DNA of 49,503 nt from Egibacteraceae bacterium (GCA_035540635.1 DATLGH010000094.1:1-49503), one strand, 5' to 3'; shown: positions 24,467 through 33,127, counted from the first letter of the stretch. Notes: generated by a model from the letters alone, not told the origin. Translations and numbers: made by a program.

Positions 24467-25788
24467 ATGACCTGCTACGTGCTCGACACCTGTGTGCTCA
24501 TCGCCGACCCGGGGGCGCTGTACCGCTTCGACGAGCACGGCGTCGTCCTGCCGCTCGTCGTCGTCGAGGAGCTCGACCGGCAGAAGACGCGCATGGACGA
24601 GGTGGGCCGCAACGCCCGGGCCGCCGTCCGCCTCATCGAGGGGTTGCCTGCCGCCAGCCCCAGCGGCCTCCGCGAACCCGTCACCCTGCCGGGCGGCGGG
24701 ACGCTGAGGGTCGAGGGCAACCACGTCGACACCCCGCTGCCCGCCTACCTCGACCCGACGACGCCCGACCACCGGATCCTCGCGGTGGCGCTCGGCGTCG
24801 GCGGCACGCTCGTGACGAAGGACGGGGCCCTGCGCATCAAGGGCAGCCAGCTCGGCGTCAGCGTCGAGGACTACCGTGCGGACACCCACCACGTCGACGA
24901 GCACTACACCGGTGTCGCCCAGCTCGACGTCGACGGCCGGGTGCTCGCCGCCCTGCACCGCGACGGCAAGGTCGCGCTGTCGGGCGCGGGCGATCATCTG
25001 GTCACCAACCAGTGCGTGGTCTTGCGGGCAGGCCCGTCCACGGGCGGGCTCGCCCGCGTCGTCGACACCGCCCCGGACGGCACCGTGACCGCGCGGCGCG
25101 TGGCGGGCAGCCCGCGGGTGTTCGGCGTGGCGCCCCGCGACGCCCGCCAGACCTTCGCGCTGGACCTGCTGACCGACCCGACCGTCGCCTGCGTGTCGCT
25201 CATGGGCATGGCCGGGACCGGCAAGACCTTCCTCGCCCTCGCCGCCGGCCTCGAGCAGGTCGTCGAGGCGCAGGCGTACCGACGGCTCGCGGTGTACCGC
25301 CCGCTCGTCGCCGTCGGCCGCCAGGAGGTCGGCTACCTGCCGGGTGACCTCGACGAGAAGCTCCAGCCGTGGATGGCCGCCGTCCACGACAACCTCTACG
25401 CGTTGTTCCGCCGAGACGAGGCTCCTGGGTGGCCACCGACCAGCGCCACGCCCAGGAGGCCGTCGACGCGCTGCTCGAGCGCGGCCAGCTGGAGATGGCC
25501 GCGATCACCTACCTCCGCGGCCGGTCCATCACCGACGAGTACGTCGTCGTCGACGAGGCGCAGAACCTCGAGCTGCCGACCCTGAAGGTCATCCTCACCC
25601 GCATGGCGGCCGGGTCGAAGGTGGTGTTCTGCGGCGACCTGTGCCAGGTCGACAACCCCTACATCTCGCCGCACGGCGGCATGGCGGCGGTCATCGAGAA
25701 GCTCAAGGGCTCGCCGCTGTTCGGGCACGTCACGATGGCGAAGGGGGTGCGCTCCCCCCTCGCGGAGTTCGCCGCCACCCGCCTGTGA
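24467..25788 (+). pseudogene. PhoH2-type PIN-PhoH ATPase, reading frame broken by a -1 frameshift
   Basis: The N-terminal PIN nuclease domain (CYVLDTCVLIADP, VVVEELDRQK, TPDHRILAVAL) is fused to a PhoH ATPase with Walker A GMAGTGKT (residues 247-254). PIN-PhoH proteins unwind and cleave RNA. The first frame is good to EKLQPWMAAVHDNLYALF. After that the family sequence continues in the frame one base back (DALLERGQLEMAAITYLRGR, Walker B YVVVDEAQNLELP, GDLCQVDNPYISPHGGMAAV). The break lies at about 25411-25431. The first frame alone would stop near 25585. One lost base would explain it. No slippery heptamer is seen, so a true mutation or a sequencing error is more likely than programmed shifting. 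Both halves are otherwise well preserved, which favours a recent event or an error. Confidence 0.85.
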
Positions 25789-25841
25789 GCCGTCGGCGAG
25801 CATCGCGTCACCGTCGGGGACGGCCCTCGGCCGGCGGACGG

Positions 25842-26534
25842 CTACTCGACGCGCTCCCCGGTGACGACGTAGGCGACCTGGCGGGCGGCCTCCACCCCGT
25901 GGTCGGCGATGCGCTCGTAGTAGCGCGCGAGCAGCGCGAGGCTCACCGCCTCCTCGACGGACTGGCGGCCCGTGTAGAGCTCGGTGAGCAGGCACTTCTG
26001 GAGCAGGTCCGCCTGGTCGTCGCGGCGCTCGAGCTCGACCGCCGCGAGCCCGTCGTGGCGCTCCCAGGCGTCGGCCGCCCGGCCCATGATGTCGGCTGCC
26101 ACCTCCCCGAGCTGGGCGATCGTCTGGCGCACCTCCTCCGACATGGCCGGGGGGTGCACCCACTGCAGCGACTCGGCGACGTGACGAAGCAGGCTCGCCG
26201 AGCGCTGCACACCCGCGGTGGCGCGCAGGATCGCCACGATGCGGCGCAGGTCGCTGCCGACGGGCGACTGGCGGGCGAGCAGGACGTAGCAGGCCTCCTC
26301 GAGCTCGCGGCAGCGGCTGTCCACCTCGCTGTCCACGGTCTCCGCGGTGGCCGCCCCGTGCCCGTCCGCTCCCAGGAACGCCGCGGTCACCGGCTCGATG
26401 GCCGAGGCGACGCGCCGCGTGACACGCACGAGCGCCCGGTCCGAGGCGGCGAGCTGCGCCTGGAAGTCCACGCGGGCGACGGGTTCCCGGCTGGACGCCT
26501 CCAGCAGCTCCAGGGGGTCCGGTTCGTCGCCCAT
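25842..26534 (-). CDS. phoU: PhoU-type phosphate signalling regulator
   Basis: The 230-residue helical protein has two PhoU three-helix repeats; the second carries the metal-site-like pattern LALLARYYERIADHGVEAAR. PhoU links the Pst transporter to the phosphate histidine kinase and limits phosphate uptake. The gene is not in the pst operon, which lies 4 kb away, but pst, the kinase and regulator genes are all in this window. ATG 26534 has TACCGT (26541-26546) six bases upstream, so the message should be leaderless. Its -10 overlaps that of the divergent DUF4032 gene. Confidence 0.9.
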   Translation of the reverse strand: MGDEPDPLELLEASSREPVARVDFQAQLAASDRALVRVTRRVASAIEPVTAAFLGADGHGAATAETVDSEVDSRCRELEEACYVLLARQSPVGSDLRRIVAILRATAGVQRSASLLRHVAESLQWVHPPAMSEEVRQTIAQLGEVAADIMGRAADAWERHDGLAAVELERRDDQADLLQKCLLTELYTGRQSVEEAVSLALLARYYERIADHGVEAARQVAYVVTGERVE

Positions 26535-26540
26535 GCCTGC

Positions 26541-26550
26541 ACGGTAGCGT
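26541..26550. promoter_or_regulatory. Overlapping divergent -10 elements (phoU and DUF4032 gene)
   Basis: ACGGTAGCGT fits AnnnTAnnnT: TACCGT on the minus strand, 6 bases from the phoU ATG, and TAGCGT on the plus strand, 7 bases from GTG 26558. The hexamers share the central TA, and each -35 must lie inside the other gene. Only one direction can be served at a time. Confidence 0.5.
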
Positions 26551-26557
26551 GTTCGTC

Positions 26558-27835
26558 GTGGACGCGACCACCAGAGGACTGCGCATCCTCACCCGGCCGG
26601 GCCACCCCGACTTCCTCGACCTGCCGTGGAGCCGGCCGATGGAGGAGTGGTCGGGGGAGAGGATCGTGGAGGTCGCCCGCGGCGTGCACCGCCACGTCGT
26701 GCGCTTCATCGACTACGAGGGCAGTCTCTACGCGCTGAAGGAGCTGCCGCCCCGGCTCGCCGACCGCGAGTACCGGCTGCTGCGCAAGATGGCGGAGGAC
26801 TCTCTGCCGGTGGTCGACGTGGCCGGCGTCGTGCACCGCGCCGGGATGCCCGGCGGGAACCTCGAGGACGTCCTCGTCACGCGCTTCCTCGACTACTCGC
26901 TGCCTTACCGCACGGTGTTCAAGCACCGGCGCCGCGACGACCCCGTGGGCGAGGTCCGCGACCTGTCCGACCGGCTGCTCGACGCGCTCGCCATGCTGCT
27001 CGTGCGCCTGCACGTCGCGGGGTACTTCTGGGGCGACTGCTCGCTGTCGAACACGCTGTTCCGCCGGGACGCGGGCGCGCTGGCGGCCTACCTCGTCGAC
27101 ATGGAGACCGGCGAGTGGCACCCGCAGCTGTCCGACGGGCAGCGCGAACACGACCTCGAGGTCACCGAGGAGAACGTCGCCGGGGGCCTGCTCGACCTCC
27201 AGGCGGAGCTCGGCCTGCCCGGCGACCTCGACGCGTTCGACGTCGCCCACGACCTCGGCCGCCGCTACACCCGCCTGTGGAACGAGGTCACGACCAACGA
27301 GGTCATCGGTCCCGACGAGCGCTACCGCATCCAGGCGCGCATGCGGCGGTTGAACGAGCTCGGGTTCGACGTCGACGAGGTCGAGCTCGTCGCGGCCGAG
27401 GACGGCGACCGGCTCGTCATGAAGATCTCCGTGACCGAGCAGGGCCACCACCGCCGCCGGCTCATGGCGCTCACCGGGCTCGAGGCCCAGGAGAACCAGG
27501 CCCGCAGCCTCCTGAACGACCTCGCGAACTTCCGCGCGAGCGGGGAGCGCCGCGCCGGCCGCCCCCTGCCCGAGACGCTCGCGGCGCACCGCTGGCTGGC
27601 GGAGGTCTTCGAGCCGACCGTGGGGGCGATCCCCGACGGGCTCCGCGGCAAGCTCGAGCCTGCCGAGGTGTTCCACGAGGTGATCGAGCACAAGTGGTTC
27701 CTGTCGGAGTGCGCCGGACGCGACGTCGGCGTGCAGGAGGCCGTGGCCTCCTACATGCGCACGGTCCTGCCCGCCGTGCCGGACGAGCGCACCGTCCTGG
27801 CCCTCGACGACGACGGCTTCATGGGCTACGGCTGA
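26558..27835 (+). CDS. DUF4032-domain protein with kinase-like N-terminal region
   Basis: A 425-residue protein typical of actinobacteria. The N-terminal half resembles the Kdo/WaaP lipopolysaccharide-kinase fold: YALKELPPRLADREYRLLRK (Lys), LLVRLHVAGYFWGDCSLSNT (catalytic-loop-like), and AAYLVDMETGEW (metal-binding Asp). The C-terminal half, DUF4032, holds QARMRRLNELGFDVDEVELV and EHKWFLSECAGRDVG. The substrate is unknown. GTG 26558 is preferred over GTG 26549 because TAGCGT lies 7 bases upstream of it and the family begins close to this point. The short space to phoU means the two genes share one promoter region. Confidence 0.85.
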   Translation: MDATTRGLRILTRPGHPDFLDLPWSRPMEEWSGERIVEVARGVHRHVVRFIDYEGSLYALKELPPRLADREYRLLRKMAEDSLPVVDVAGVVHRAGMPGGNLEDVLVTRFLDYSLPYRTVFKHRRRDDPVGEVRDLSDRLLDALAMLLVRLHVAGYFWGDCSLSNTLFRRDAGALAAYLVDMETGEWHPQLSDGQREHDLEVTEENVAGGLLDLQAELGLPGDLDAFDVAHDLGRRYTRLWNEVTTNEVIGPDERYRIQARMRRLNELGFDVDEVELVAAEDGDRLVMKISVTEQGHHRRRLMALTGLEAQENQARSLLNDLANFRASGERRAGRPLPETLAAHRWLAEVFEPTVGAIPDGLRGKLEPAEVFHEVIEHKWFLSECAGRDVGVQEAVASYMRTVLPAVPDERTVLALDDDGFMGYG

Positions 27836-27853
27836 CGCTTTGGCGGGACCCGG

Positions 27854-27933
27854 TAAGGTGCGCCGGCGGGCCGCGGCGCAGGCCCGCGCCCGCGAGCGAG
27901 CAGGGGCCCGCGTCCGCGAGCCGAGGAGACGTG
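27854..27933 (+). promoter_or_regulatory. Promoter and GC hairpin before the SRPBCC-like gene
   Basis: TAAGGT (27854-27859) is a possible -10. A hairpin GCGGGCC/GGCCCGC at 27866-27887 with an 8-base loop follows, which could instead terminate the DUF4032 transcript. GAGGAG at 27923-27928 serves ATG 27934. Confidence 0.35.
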
Positions 27934-28185
27934 ATGGGACAAGTGACCTTTCGGATGGAGGTCGGGGAGCCCGCAGCGGACACCCTCGTCGAGTGGGACA
28001 CGGAGTCCTCGCTCGTGACGACGTGGACGGTGCGGCCTGCGGGACACGCGGCGGCGGTGAGGGTGACGACCCGGTGGCAGGGCGCGTCGGGCATCGGGGG
28101 CTTCTTCGAGCGCCGGTTCGCTCCGGCCGGGCTGCGCCGGATCCACGACGGCACCCTCGCCCGGCTCGCCGACGCCCTGCGGTAG
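27934..28185 (+). CDS. Small SRPBCC-like protein, C-terminal half domain only
   Basis: The 83-residue protein resembles the second half of an SRPBCC (polyketide-cyclase/START-like) domain: two strands (TTWTVRPAGHAAAVRVTTRW), the loop QGASGIGGFFERRFAPAG and the long C-terminal helix GLRRIHDGTLARLADALR. A full domain needs about 140 residues, so the first half is missing; no matching frame was found upstream. GAGGAG 5 bases before ATG 27934 supports the start; GTG 27931 is in the same frame. It may be a real short protein or a shortened gene. The crotonase gene starts 10 bases later. Confidence 0.6.
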   Translation: MGQVTFRMEVGEPAADTLVEWDTESSLVTTWTVRPAGHAAAVRVTTRWQGASGIGGFFERRFAPAGLRRIHDGTLARLADALR

Positions 28186-28195
28186 GCCGTCGGGG

Positions 28196-28960
28196 ATGGC
28201 GCTGGTCGCGGTCGAGGACCGCCACGCCGTGCGGGTCCTCACGCTCGAGCGGCCCGAGGCGCGCAACGCCATGAGCACCGCGCTGCTCGGCGCGCTCCTC
28301 GACGCCGTCGCCGACGCGGTGGCGGCCGAGCACGTGCGGGTGCTCGTCGTCGGCGGTGCGGGCGGGCACTTCTCGGCGGGTGTGGACCTGCGCGAGGAGC
28401 TCGGCCACGCGGGGCACGTGCGGCGCATGGACCTGTTCTGTCAGGTCTGCGAGGCGGTCGGCACCTGCCCGAAGCCGACGCTCGCCGCGGTGGAGGGCCA
28501 CTGCGTGGGCGGTGGCGCCGAGGTGGCGGCGGCCTGCGACGTCCGGGTCGCTGACCCGTCGGCGTCGTTCCGCTTCCCCGGCGCGGCCCTCGGCGTGCCG
28601 GTCGGCGCCGCCAAGCTCGTCGGCCTCGTGGGTCTCGGTGCGGCCAAGGAGCTCGTGCTCACCGCCCGCACCGTCGACGCCGGGGAGGCGTTGCGGCTCG
28701 GCTTCCTGCAGCGGCTCGCGCCGGCGGGCGGCGCGCTCGACGTCGCGCTCGAGGTGGCGGGGGCCATCGCGGGCAACGACCCCGACGCCGTGACCCACCT
28801 CAAGCGGCTGTTCGCACGCTTCTCCGGCACGGGCGACCGGATCGCGGTCGAGAACGACGCGTTGCATGCGCTCGCCGAGGCCGGCGGGGACTACACGGCG
28901 CTCACCATGCCCGACCCGAAGCGGACCGCCGGCTGGTCCGCGCTGGACCCCGGCAGGTGA
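28196..28960 (+). CDS. Enoyl-CoA hydratase/isomerase (crotonase) family protein
   Basis: A 254-residue crotonase-fold protein. The oxyanion-hole segments GGHFSAGVDLREE and EGHCVGGGAEVAAACDVRVA are present, including the Glu of GGGAEV. The position of the second hydratase Glu (usually FGxPE) reads FRFPGAALG, with Gly instead, so it may not be a classical hydratase; isomerase, hydrolase or decarboxylase activity is possible. It sits between the SRPBCC-like gene and glpX without fatty-acid genes around it. ATG 28196 has only GGGG nearby. Confidence 0.85.
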   Translation: MALVAVEDRHAVRVLTLERPEARNAMSTALLGALLDAVADAVAAEHVRVLVVGGAGGHFSAGVDLREELGHAGHVRRMDLFCQVCEAVGTCPKPTLAAVEGHCVGGGAEVAAACDVRVADPSASFRFPGAALGVPVGAAKLVGLVGLGAAKELVLTARTVDAGEALRLGFLQRLAPAGGALDVALEVAGAIAGNDPDAVTHLKRLFARFSGTGDRIAVENDALHALAEAGGDYTALTMPDPKRTAGWSALDPGR

Positions 28961-28964
28961 CCGG

Positions 28965-28970
28965 TATGCT
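28965..28970 (+). promoter_or_regulatory. Putative -10 (TATGCT) of glpX
   Basis: TATGCT lies 39 bases before GTG 29010, in a position to give a leader of about 33 bases containing the GAGGAG ribosome site. Confidence 0.35.
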
Positions 28971-29009
28971 CATCCCAACCGTCGTCCGCCCGCCCGAGGA
29001 GACCGCTCC

Positions 29010-30011
29010 GTGACCGACTCACGACACCCCCAGGCCCCCGACCGCAACCTCGCGCTGGAGCTCGTGCGTGCCACCGAGGCCGCGGCACTCGCAGCCGGCC
29101 GCTGGATGGGACGGGCGGAGAAGGAATCAGGTGACCAGGCCGCCGTCGACGCGATGCGCGCGGTGCTGGGCACCGTGGAGATGGACGGCGTCGTCGTCAT
29201 CGGCGAGGGAGAGAAGGACGAGGCGCCGATGCTCTTCAACGGCGAGCGGGTCGGCACGGGCAACCCGCCGCTCGTCGACATCGCCGTCGACCCGGTCGAG
29301 GGCACCACCCTGCTCGCCGAGGGGCGCAACGGTGCGGTCGCGGTCATCTCGGCCGCGCCCCGCGGGACGCTGTTCGACCCCGGCCCGATCATGTACATGA
29401 TGAAGTGGGTCGTCGGCCCGGAGGCCACGGGGGTGATCGACTTCGACGCGCCGGTCGGCGACAACCTGCGAGCGATCGCGAAGGCGAAGGGCAAGGACGT
29501 CAACGACCTGCTCGTCATGACCCTCGACCGCCCACGCCACCACGACCTCATGCGCGAGGTGCGGCAGGTCGGCGCGCGCCTGCGGCTGATCACCCATGGC
29601 GACGTCGCCGCGGCGCTGCTCGCCGCGGTGCCCGACAGCCGCGTCGACGTGCTCATCGGCATCGGGGGCACCCCCGAGGGCGTCCTCACCGCCTGCGGCC
29701 TGCGGGCAATCGGCGGGGAGATGCTCGGCAAGCTGTGGCCCCGCGACGACGAGGAGCGTGAGGCGGCAGCCGACGCCGGCTGCGACGTCGACGAGGTCTT
29801 GAGCACCGACCGGCTGTGTGCGAGCGAGGACACGTTCGTGGCGGTGACGGGCATCACCGACGGCGACCTGCTGTCCGGGGTGAGCTACACCCCCGGCGGC
29901 GCGGTCACCGAGTCGCTCGCCATGCGCGGCAAGTCCGGAACGGTTCGCTGGATCAAGGCGAGCCACAACCTCGACAAGGTCGCCGAGTACGCCGCCGTCG
30001 ACTACGGCTAA
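29010..30011 (+). CDS. glpX: Class II fructose-1,6-bisphosphatase GlpX
   Basis: The enzyme removes the 1-phosphate of fructose 1,6-bisphosphate in gluconeogenesis and, in autotrophs, the Calvin cycle. The 333-residue protein has the GlpX motifs: DGVVVIGEGEKDEAPMLFNG and DIAVDPVEGTTLLAEG (metal and phosphate site), and VLIGIGGTPEGVLTACGL. GTG 29010 follows CGAGGAG (28994-29000) and lets the first conserved helix NLALELVRATEAAALAAGRW start about 15 residues in. Upstream frame does not match the family. The pst PHO box begins 7 bases after its stop. Confidence 0.96.
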   Translation: MTDSRHPQAPDRNLALELVRATEAAALAAGRWMGRAEKESGDQAAVDAMRAVLGTVEMDGVVVIGEGEKDEAPMLFNGERVGTGNPPLVDIAVDPVEGTTLLAEGRNGAVAVISAAPRGTLFDPGPIMYMMKWVVGPEATGVIDFDAPVGDNLRAIAKAKGKDVNDLLVMTLDRPRHHDLMREVRQVGARLRLITHGDVAAALLAAVPDSRVDVLIGIGGTPEGVLTACGLRAIGGEMLGKLWPRDDEEREAAADAGCDVDEVLSTDRLCASEDTFVAVTGITDGDLLSGVSYTPGGAVTESLAMRGKSGTVRWIKASHNLDKVAEYAAVDYG

Positions 30012-30017
30012 GAGAGC

Positions 30018-30039
30018 GTTCACCGACCGTTCACCGGTC
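30018..30039 (+). promoter_or_regulatory. PHO box upstream of pstS
   Basis: Two direct repeats, GTTCACCGACC and GTTCACCGGTC, abut with exact 11-base spacing, the layout of actinobacterial PHO boxes bound by PhoP/RegX3-type regulators. A TACCGT -10 follows at 30067-30072 and AGGAGGA at 30097-30103 precedes the pstS ATG. The box would lie about 40-60 bases upstream of the start of transcription, a normal activator position. Confidence 0.85.
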
Positions 30040-30108
30040 GGTCCGCGACCCGCCACCCGCGTCTCCTACCGTGCGCATGACCGCAACCACCTCGGTAGGA
30101 GGACATGA

Positions 30109-31233
30109 ATGCGCACGTGGCGCATGGCAATCGCAACGGCCCTGTCCGCAAGCGTCCTTGCGGCCTGCGGCGGCAACGGCGGCGCGCTGCCGGCGGCGCC
30201 CGGCGACGTCGCCGACCGCACGGGCGACGAGACGGCGGGCAACCGCGGTGAGCTGAGCGGGGCGCTCGTCGGCGCGGGTGCGACCTTCCCGACGCCGGTG
30301 TTCCAGGACTGGATCCTCGCGTACGGCGAGTCGGTGCAACCCGGCGCGTCGATCAACTACCAGAGCATCGGCTCCGGTGGCGGCATCGAGCAGTTCATCG
30401 GCCAGACGGTGGACTTCGGGTCGTCGGAGCGCTTCCTCGACGACGACGGCGTGGCGGAGGCGGCCGCGGCCCGCGGGTGCGATCCGCTCCAGGTCCCCGT
30501 GCTGTTCGGCGCGGTGACCATCGCCTACAACGCGGCGGTCGGCCTGGAGGGCCTCGTCCTCGACGCCGCGACCATCTCGGGCATCTTCCGACGCGAGATC
30601 ACCCGCTGGGACGACCCGGCGATCGCCGAGATCAACCCTGGGCTCGACCTGCCCGACACCGACATCATCCCCGTGCACCGCTCCGACGGCTCGGGCACGA
30701 CGTCGGTGTTCACGACCTGGCTACAGGACGAGGACCCGGCGTGGGCCGAGGAGCTCGGCTCAGGCACGGAGGTGAACTGGCCCGCGGGAACCATCGGCGG
30801 CCAGGGCAACGAGGGCGTCACGGCCGGCATCGAGCAGAACCCGGGCGGCATCGGCTACGTCAACCAGGCGTACGCGCTCGAGAACGACCTGCCGACCGCA
30901 GCGGTGGTCAACGCGGACGGCAACCCGATCGAGCCGACGCTCGACGCGACCACCGCGGCGGTGGAGGGCATCGACGTGCCCGACGACTTCCGCTTCCACA
31001 TCCTCGGCGTCGGGGACGACGGCTACCCGATCACCGGCACCAACTGGGTGTTCGCGTGGGAGTGCGGCTACGACGCCGGCACCGCCGCGCTGCTCCGGGA
31101 CTTCTGGACCTGGGCCACCCAGACGGCCCAGGCGGACGAGCTCGCCGTCGAGCTCGGCTACGCGCCGCTCGGCGAGAGCCTGAAGCCGCGGGTCCTCGAG
31201 ACCATCGAGCGGATCAACGCCGAGGACGAGTGA
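30109..31233 (+). CDS. pstS: Phosphate ABC transporter substrate-binding lipoprotein PstS
   Basis: High-affinity phosphate-binding lipoprotein. The N-terminus has lipobox VLAAC with Cys20. The mature protein shows ALVGAGATFPTPVFQDWI, INYQSIGSGGGIEQFIGQTV and the phosphate-binding PVHRSDGSGTTSVFTTWL typical of PstS. At 374 residues it is of normal length. A PHO box, -10 and strong AGGAGGA ribosome site lie upstream, so it should be induced by phosphate starvation. The stop overlaps the pstC ATG by one base (TGATG). Confidence 0.97.
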   Translation: MRTWRMAIATALSASVLAACGGNGGALPAAPGDVADRTGDETAGNRGELSGALVGAGATFPTPVFQDWILAYGESVQPGASINYQSIGSGGGIEQFIGQTVDFGSSERFLDDDGVAEAAAARGCDPLQVPVLFGAVTIAYNAAVGLEGLVLDAATISGIFRREITRWDDPAIAEINPGLDLPDTDIIPVHRSDGSGTTSVFTTWLQDEDPAWAEELGSGTEVNWPAGTIGGQGNEGVTAGIEQNPGGIGYVNQAYALENDLPTAAVVNADGNPIEPTLDATTAAVEGIDVPDDFRFHILGVGDDGYPITGTNWVFAWECGYDAGTAALLRDFWTWATQTAQADELAVELGYAPLGESLKPRVLETIERINAEDE

Positions 31234-32204
31234 TGGCGGACCCCGCGCGCAGCCTGCGCGTCCACGACCGTGGACGCCTCGCCGACCCGCTGTTCAAGGG
31301 CGCCGTCACGGCATGTGGGGCCAGCGTGCTCGTCATCCTCGGGCTGATGATCGCGCGGACGACGAGCGACGCCTGGCCGATCTTCCGCTCCGAGGGGCTC
31401 GGCTTCTTCCTCGGGACCCAGTGGAGCGCGGGCTTCTCGCGCACGGCGATCACCGGGGAGTACGGCGCCTTCCCGTTCATCTACGGCACGCTCGTCACCG
31501 CGGCGATCGCGATCACGATCGCCTTGCCCCTGGCGGTCGCCGTCGCCCTCTACATCACCCAGCTCGCCCCCCGGCGGCTGCGCAACCCCCTGAGCTACGC
31601 CGTCGAGATCCTCGCTGCGGTCCCGAGCGTCGTGTACGGCCTGTGGGGCCTGCTGTTCTTCCTGCCGGTCGTGCTCCGCCCGGTGATGAACGTCCTCGCC
31701 GATCGTCTCGGTGGGTTCTTCCTCTTCGAGGGGCCGGTGTTCGGGGTGAGCTACTTCGCCGCGGGGGTCGTGCTCGCGATCATGATCCTGCCGATCATCA
31801 CCGCGATCACCCGCGAGGTCGTCGCGGTCAACCCCACGGACGCGCAGCACGCCGCCTATGGGCTCGGGGCGACGCGGTGGGAGGTCATCCGCCGGGTGGT
31901 CCTGCCCGGCAGCTTCTCCGGCGTCGTCGGCGCGACGATGCTCGGGCTCGGCCGTGCGCTCGGGGAGACCATCGCGGCCGCGATGCTCGTCGGCGGATCG
32001 CAGCGGTTCGGCTCCAGCCTGCTGTTCGCGGGGGACACGATGGCCGCCCACATCGCGAACACCTTCCAGGACGCCTCTCCCGAGACGGTCCTGGCCCTGC
32101 TCGCGATGGGTGTCGCCCTGTTCCTGGTCACCACCGTCGTCAACGTCGCCGCACGCGTGCTCGTGTGGCGGATCGGGCGGGTCACCGGAGACGCGGCGGC
32201 ATGA
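31233..32204 (+). CDS. pstC: Phosphate ABC transporter permease PstC
   Basis: A 323-residue permease with six spans. VEILAAVPSVVYGLWGLLF is the PstC signature, and the EAA loop DAQHAAYGLGATRWEVIRRV docks to PstB. GRALGETIAAAMLVGG near the end is also typical. ATG 31233 shares its A with the pstS stop, and the stop overlaps pstA by 4 bases (ATGA), so the three genes are translated as a coupled set. Confidence 0.96.
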   Translation: MADPARSLRVHDRGRLADPLFKGAVTACGASVLVILGLMIARTTSDAWPIFRSEGLGFFLGTQWSAGFSRTAITGEYGAFPFIYGTLVTAAIAITIALPLAVAVALYITQLAPRRLRNPLSYAVEILAAVPSVVYGLWGLLFFLPVVLRPVMNVLADRLGGFFLFEGPVFGVSYFAAGVVLAIMILPIITAITREVVAVNPTDAQHAAYGLGATRWEVIRRVVLPGSFSGVVGATMLGLGRALGETIAAAMLVGGSQRFGSSLLFAGDTMAAHIANTFQDASPETVLALLAMGVALFLVTTVVNVAARVLVWRIGRVTGDAAA

Positions 32205-33127
32205 CGACCACCACGGACTCCCGGCGGCCCCGCAGAACGTCGCCGACGGGCCACCCGAGCCTGCGTGACCGTGAGGCGAGCGCCCGGTCGCGGGCGGCGA
32301 AGGACCGGGCCGCCCGCGCGCTGCTGCTCGCGGGGATGGTCGTCGCGCTCATCCCCCTCGCGCTCATCCTCTTCGAGGTCGCGCGCCGGGGTCTCCACGT
32401 CGTCGACCTCGAGTTCTTCACCCACGTCGAGCCGCCCTACCGGCGCGAAGGCGGCGGCTACGCGCAGGGCTTCGTCGGCACCGCCCTCATCATGGCGCTC
32501 GCGGTCGCGATGGCGGTTCCGCTCGGCATCGCCGCCGCGGTCTATCTCGTCGAGTACGGCCGTGGCCGGCTCGCCATCCTCGTGCGCTTCTTCACCGACG
32601 TGATGACCGGTGTGCCGAGCGTCTTCGTGGGCCTGTTCGTCTACGCCCTGCTCGTCGTCGGCCCGGGGCAGCTGCGGTTCGGGACCTTCGTCGCCGCGGT
32701 GGCGATCGGGATCATGATGCTGCCGATCGTCGTGCGGTCCTCGGAGGAGATGCTGAGGCTCGTCCCCGACGAGCTGCGCAAGGCCAGCTATGCCCTCGGC
32801 GCGCGCCGCTGGCAGACGGTCGTGAAGACGGTGCTGCCCGCCGCCGGTCCCGGCATCGTCACCGGGTCCATGCTCGCGGTGGCCCGCGGCGCCGGGGAGA
32901 CCGCGCCCCTGCTGCTGACCGCCCTCGGTTCCCTGCAGGTCGTCACCGCCCTGCAGGGGACGCCGCAGAGCTCGCTCACCCTGCTCATCTACCGCGGCGC
33001 CATCCAGCCCTTCGACGCGGGCATCCAGCGGGCGTGGGGTGGCGCGCTCGCGCTCATCGCCTTCGTGCTGCTGTTCACCGTCGCCGCCCGGCTCATCGGG
33101 TCACGCGCCGTCGCCCTCCGGCGCTGA
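32201..33127 (+). CDS. pstA: Phosphate ABC transporter permease PstA
   Basis: A 308-residue permease pairing with PstC. It has a long basic N-terminus (about 45 residues), then spans with FFTDVMTGVPSVFVGLFVYA, the EAA loop ELRKASYALGARRWQTVVKT, and VARGAGETAPLLLTALGS, all characteristic of PstA. ATG 32201 overlaps the pstC stop by 4 bases. pstB does not follow: it is on the other strand, convergent, 30 bases away. Confidence 0.95.
   Translation: MTTTTDSRRPRRTSPTGHPSLRDREASARSRAAKDRAARALLLAGMVVALIPLALILFEVARRGLHVVDLEFFTHVEPPYRREGGGYAQGFVGTALIMALAVAMAVPLGIAAAVYLVEYGRGRLAILVRFFTDVMTGVPSVFVGLFVYALLVVGPGQLRFGTFVAAVAIGIMMLPIVVRSSEEMLRLVPDELRKASYALGARRWQTVVKTVLPAAGPGIVTGSMLAVARGAGETAPLLLTALGSLQVVTALQGTPQSSLTLLIYRGAIQPFDAGIQRAWGGALALIAFVLLFTVAARLIGSRAVALRR

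Noticed and set aside
25411-25431. Programmed frameshift site in phoH
   Set aside because: No X-XXY-YYZ slippery heptamer or strong downstream hairpin was found at the break.
26387-28867. 826-codon minus-strand open frame
   Set aside because: It runs antisense to the DUF4032 and crotonase genes and through a part of phoU in another frame; composition is Arg/His/Asp-rich and no domain is seen.
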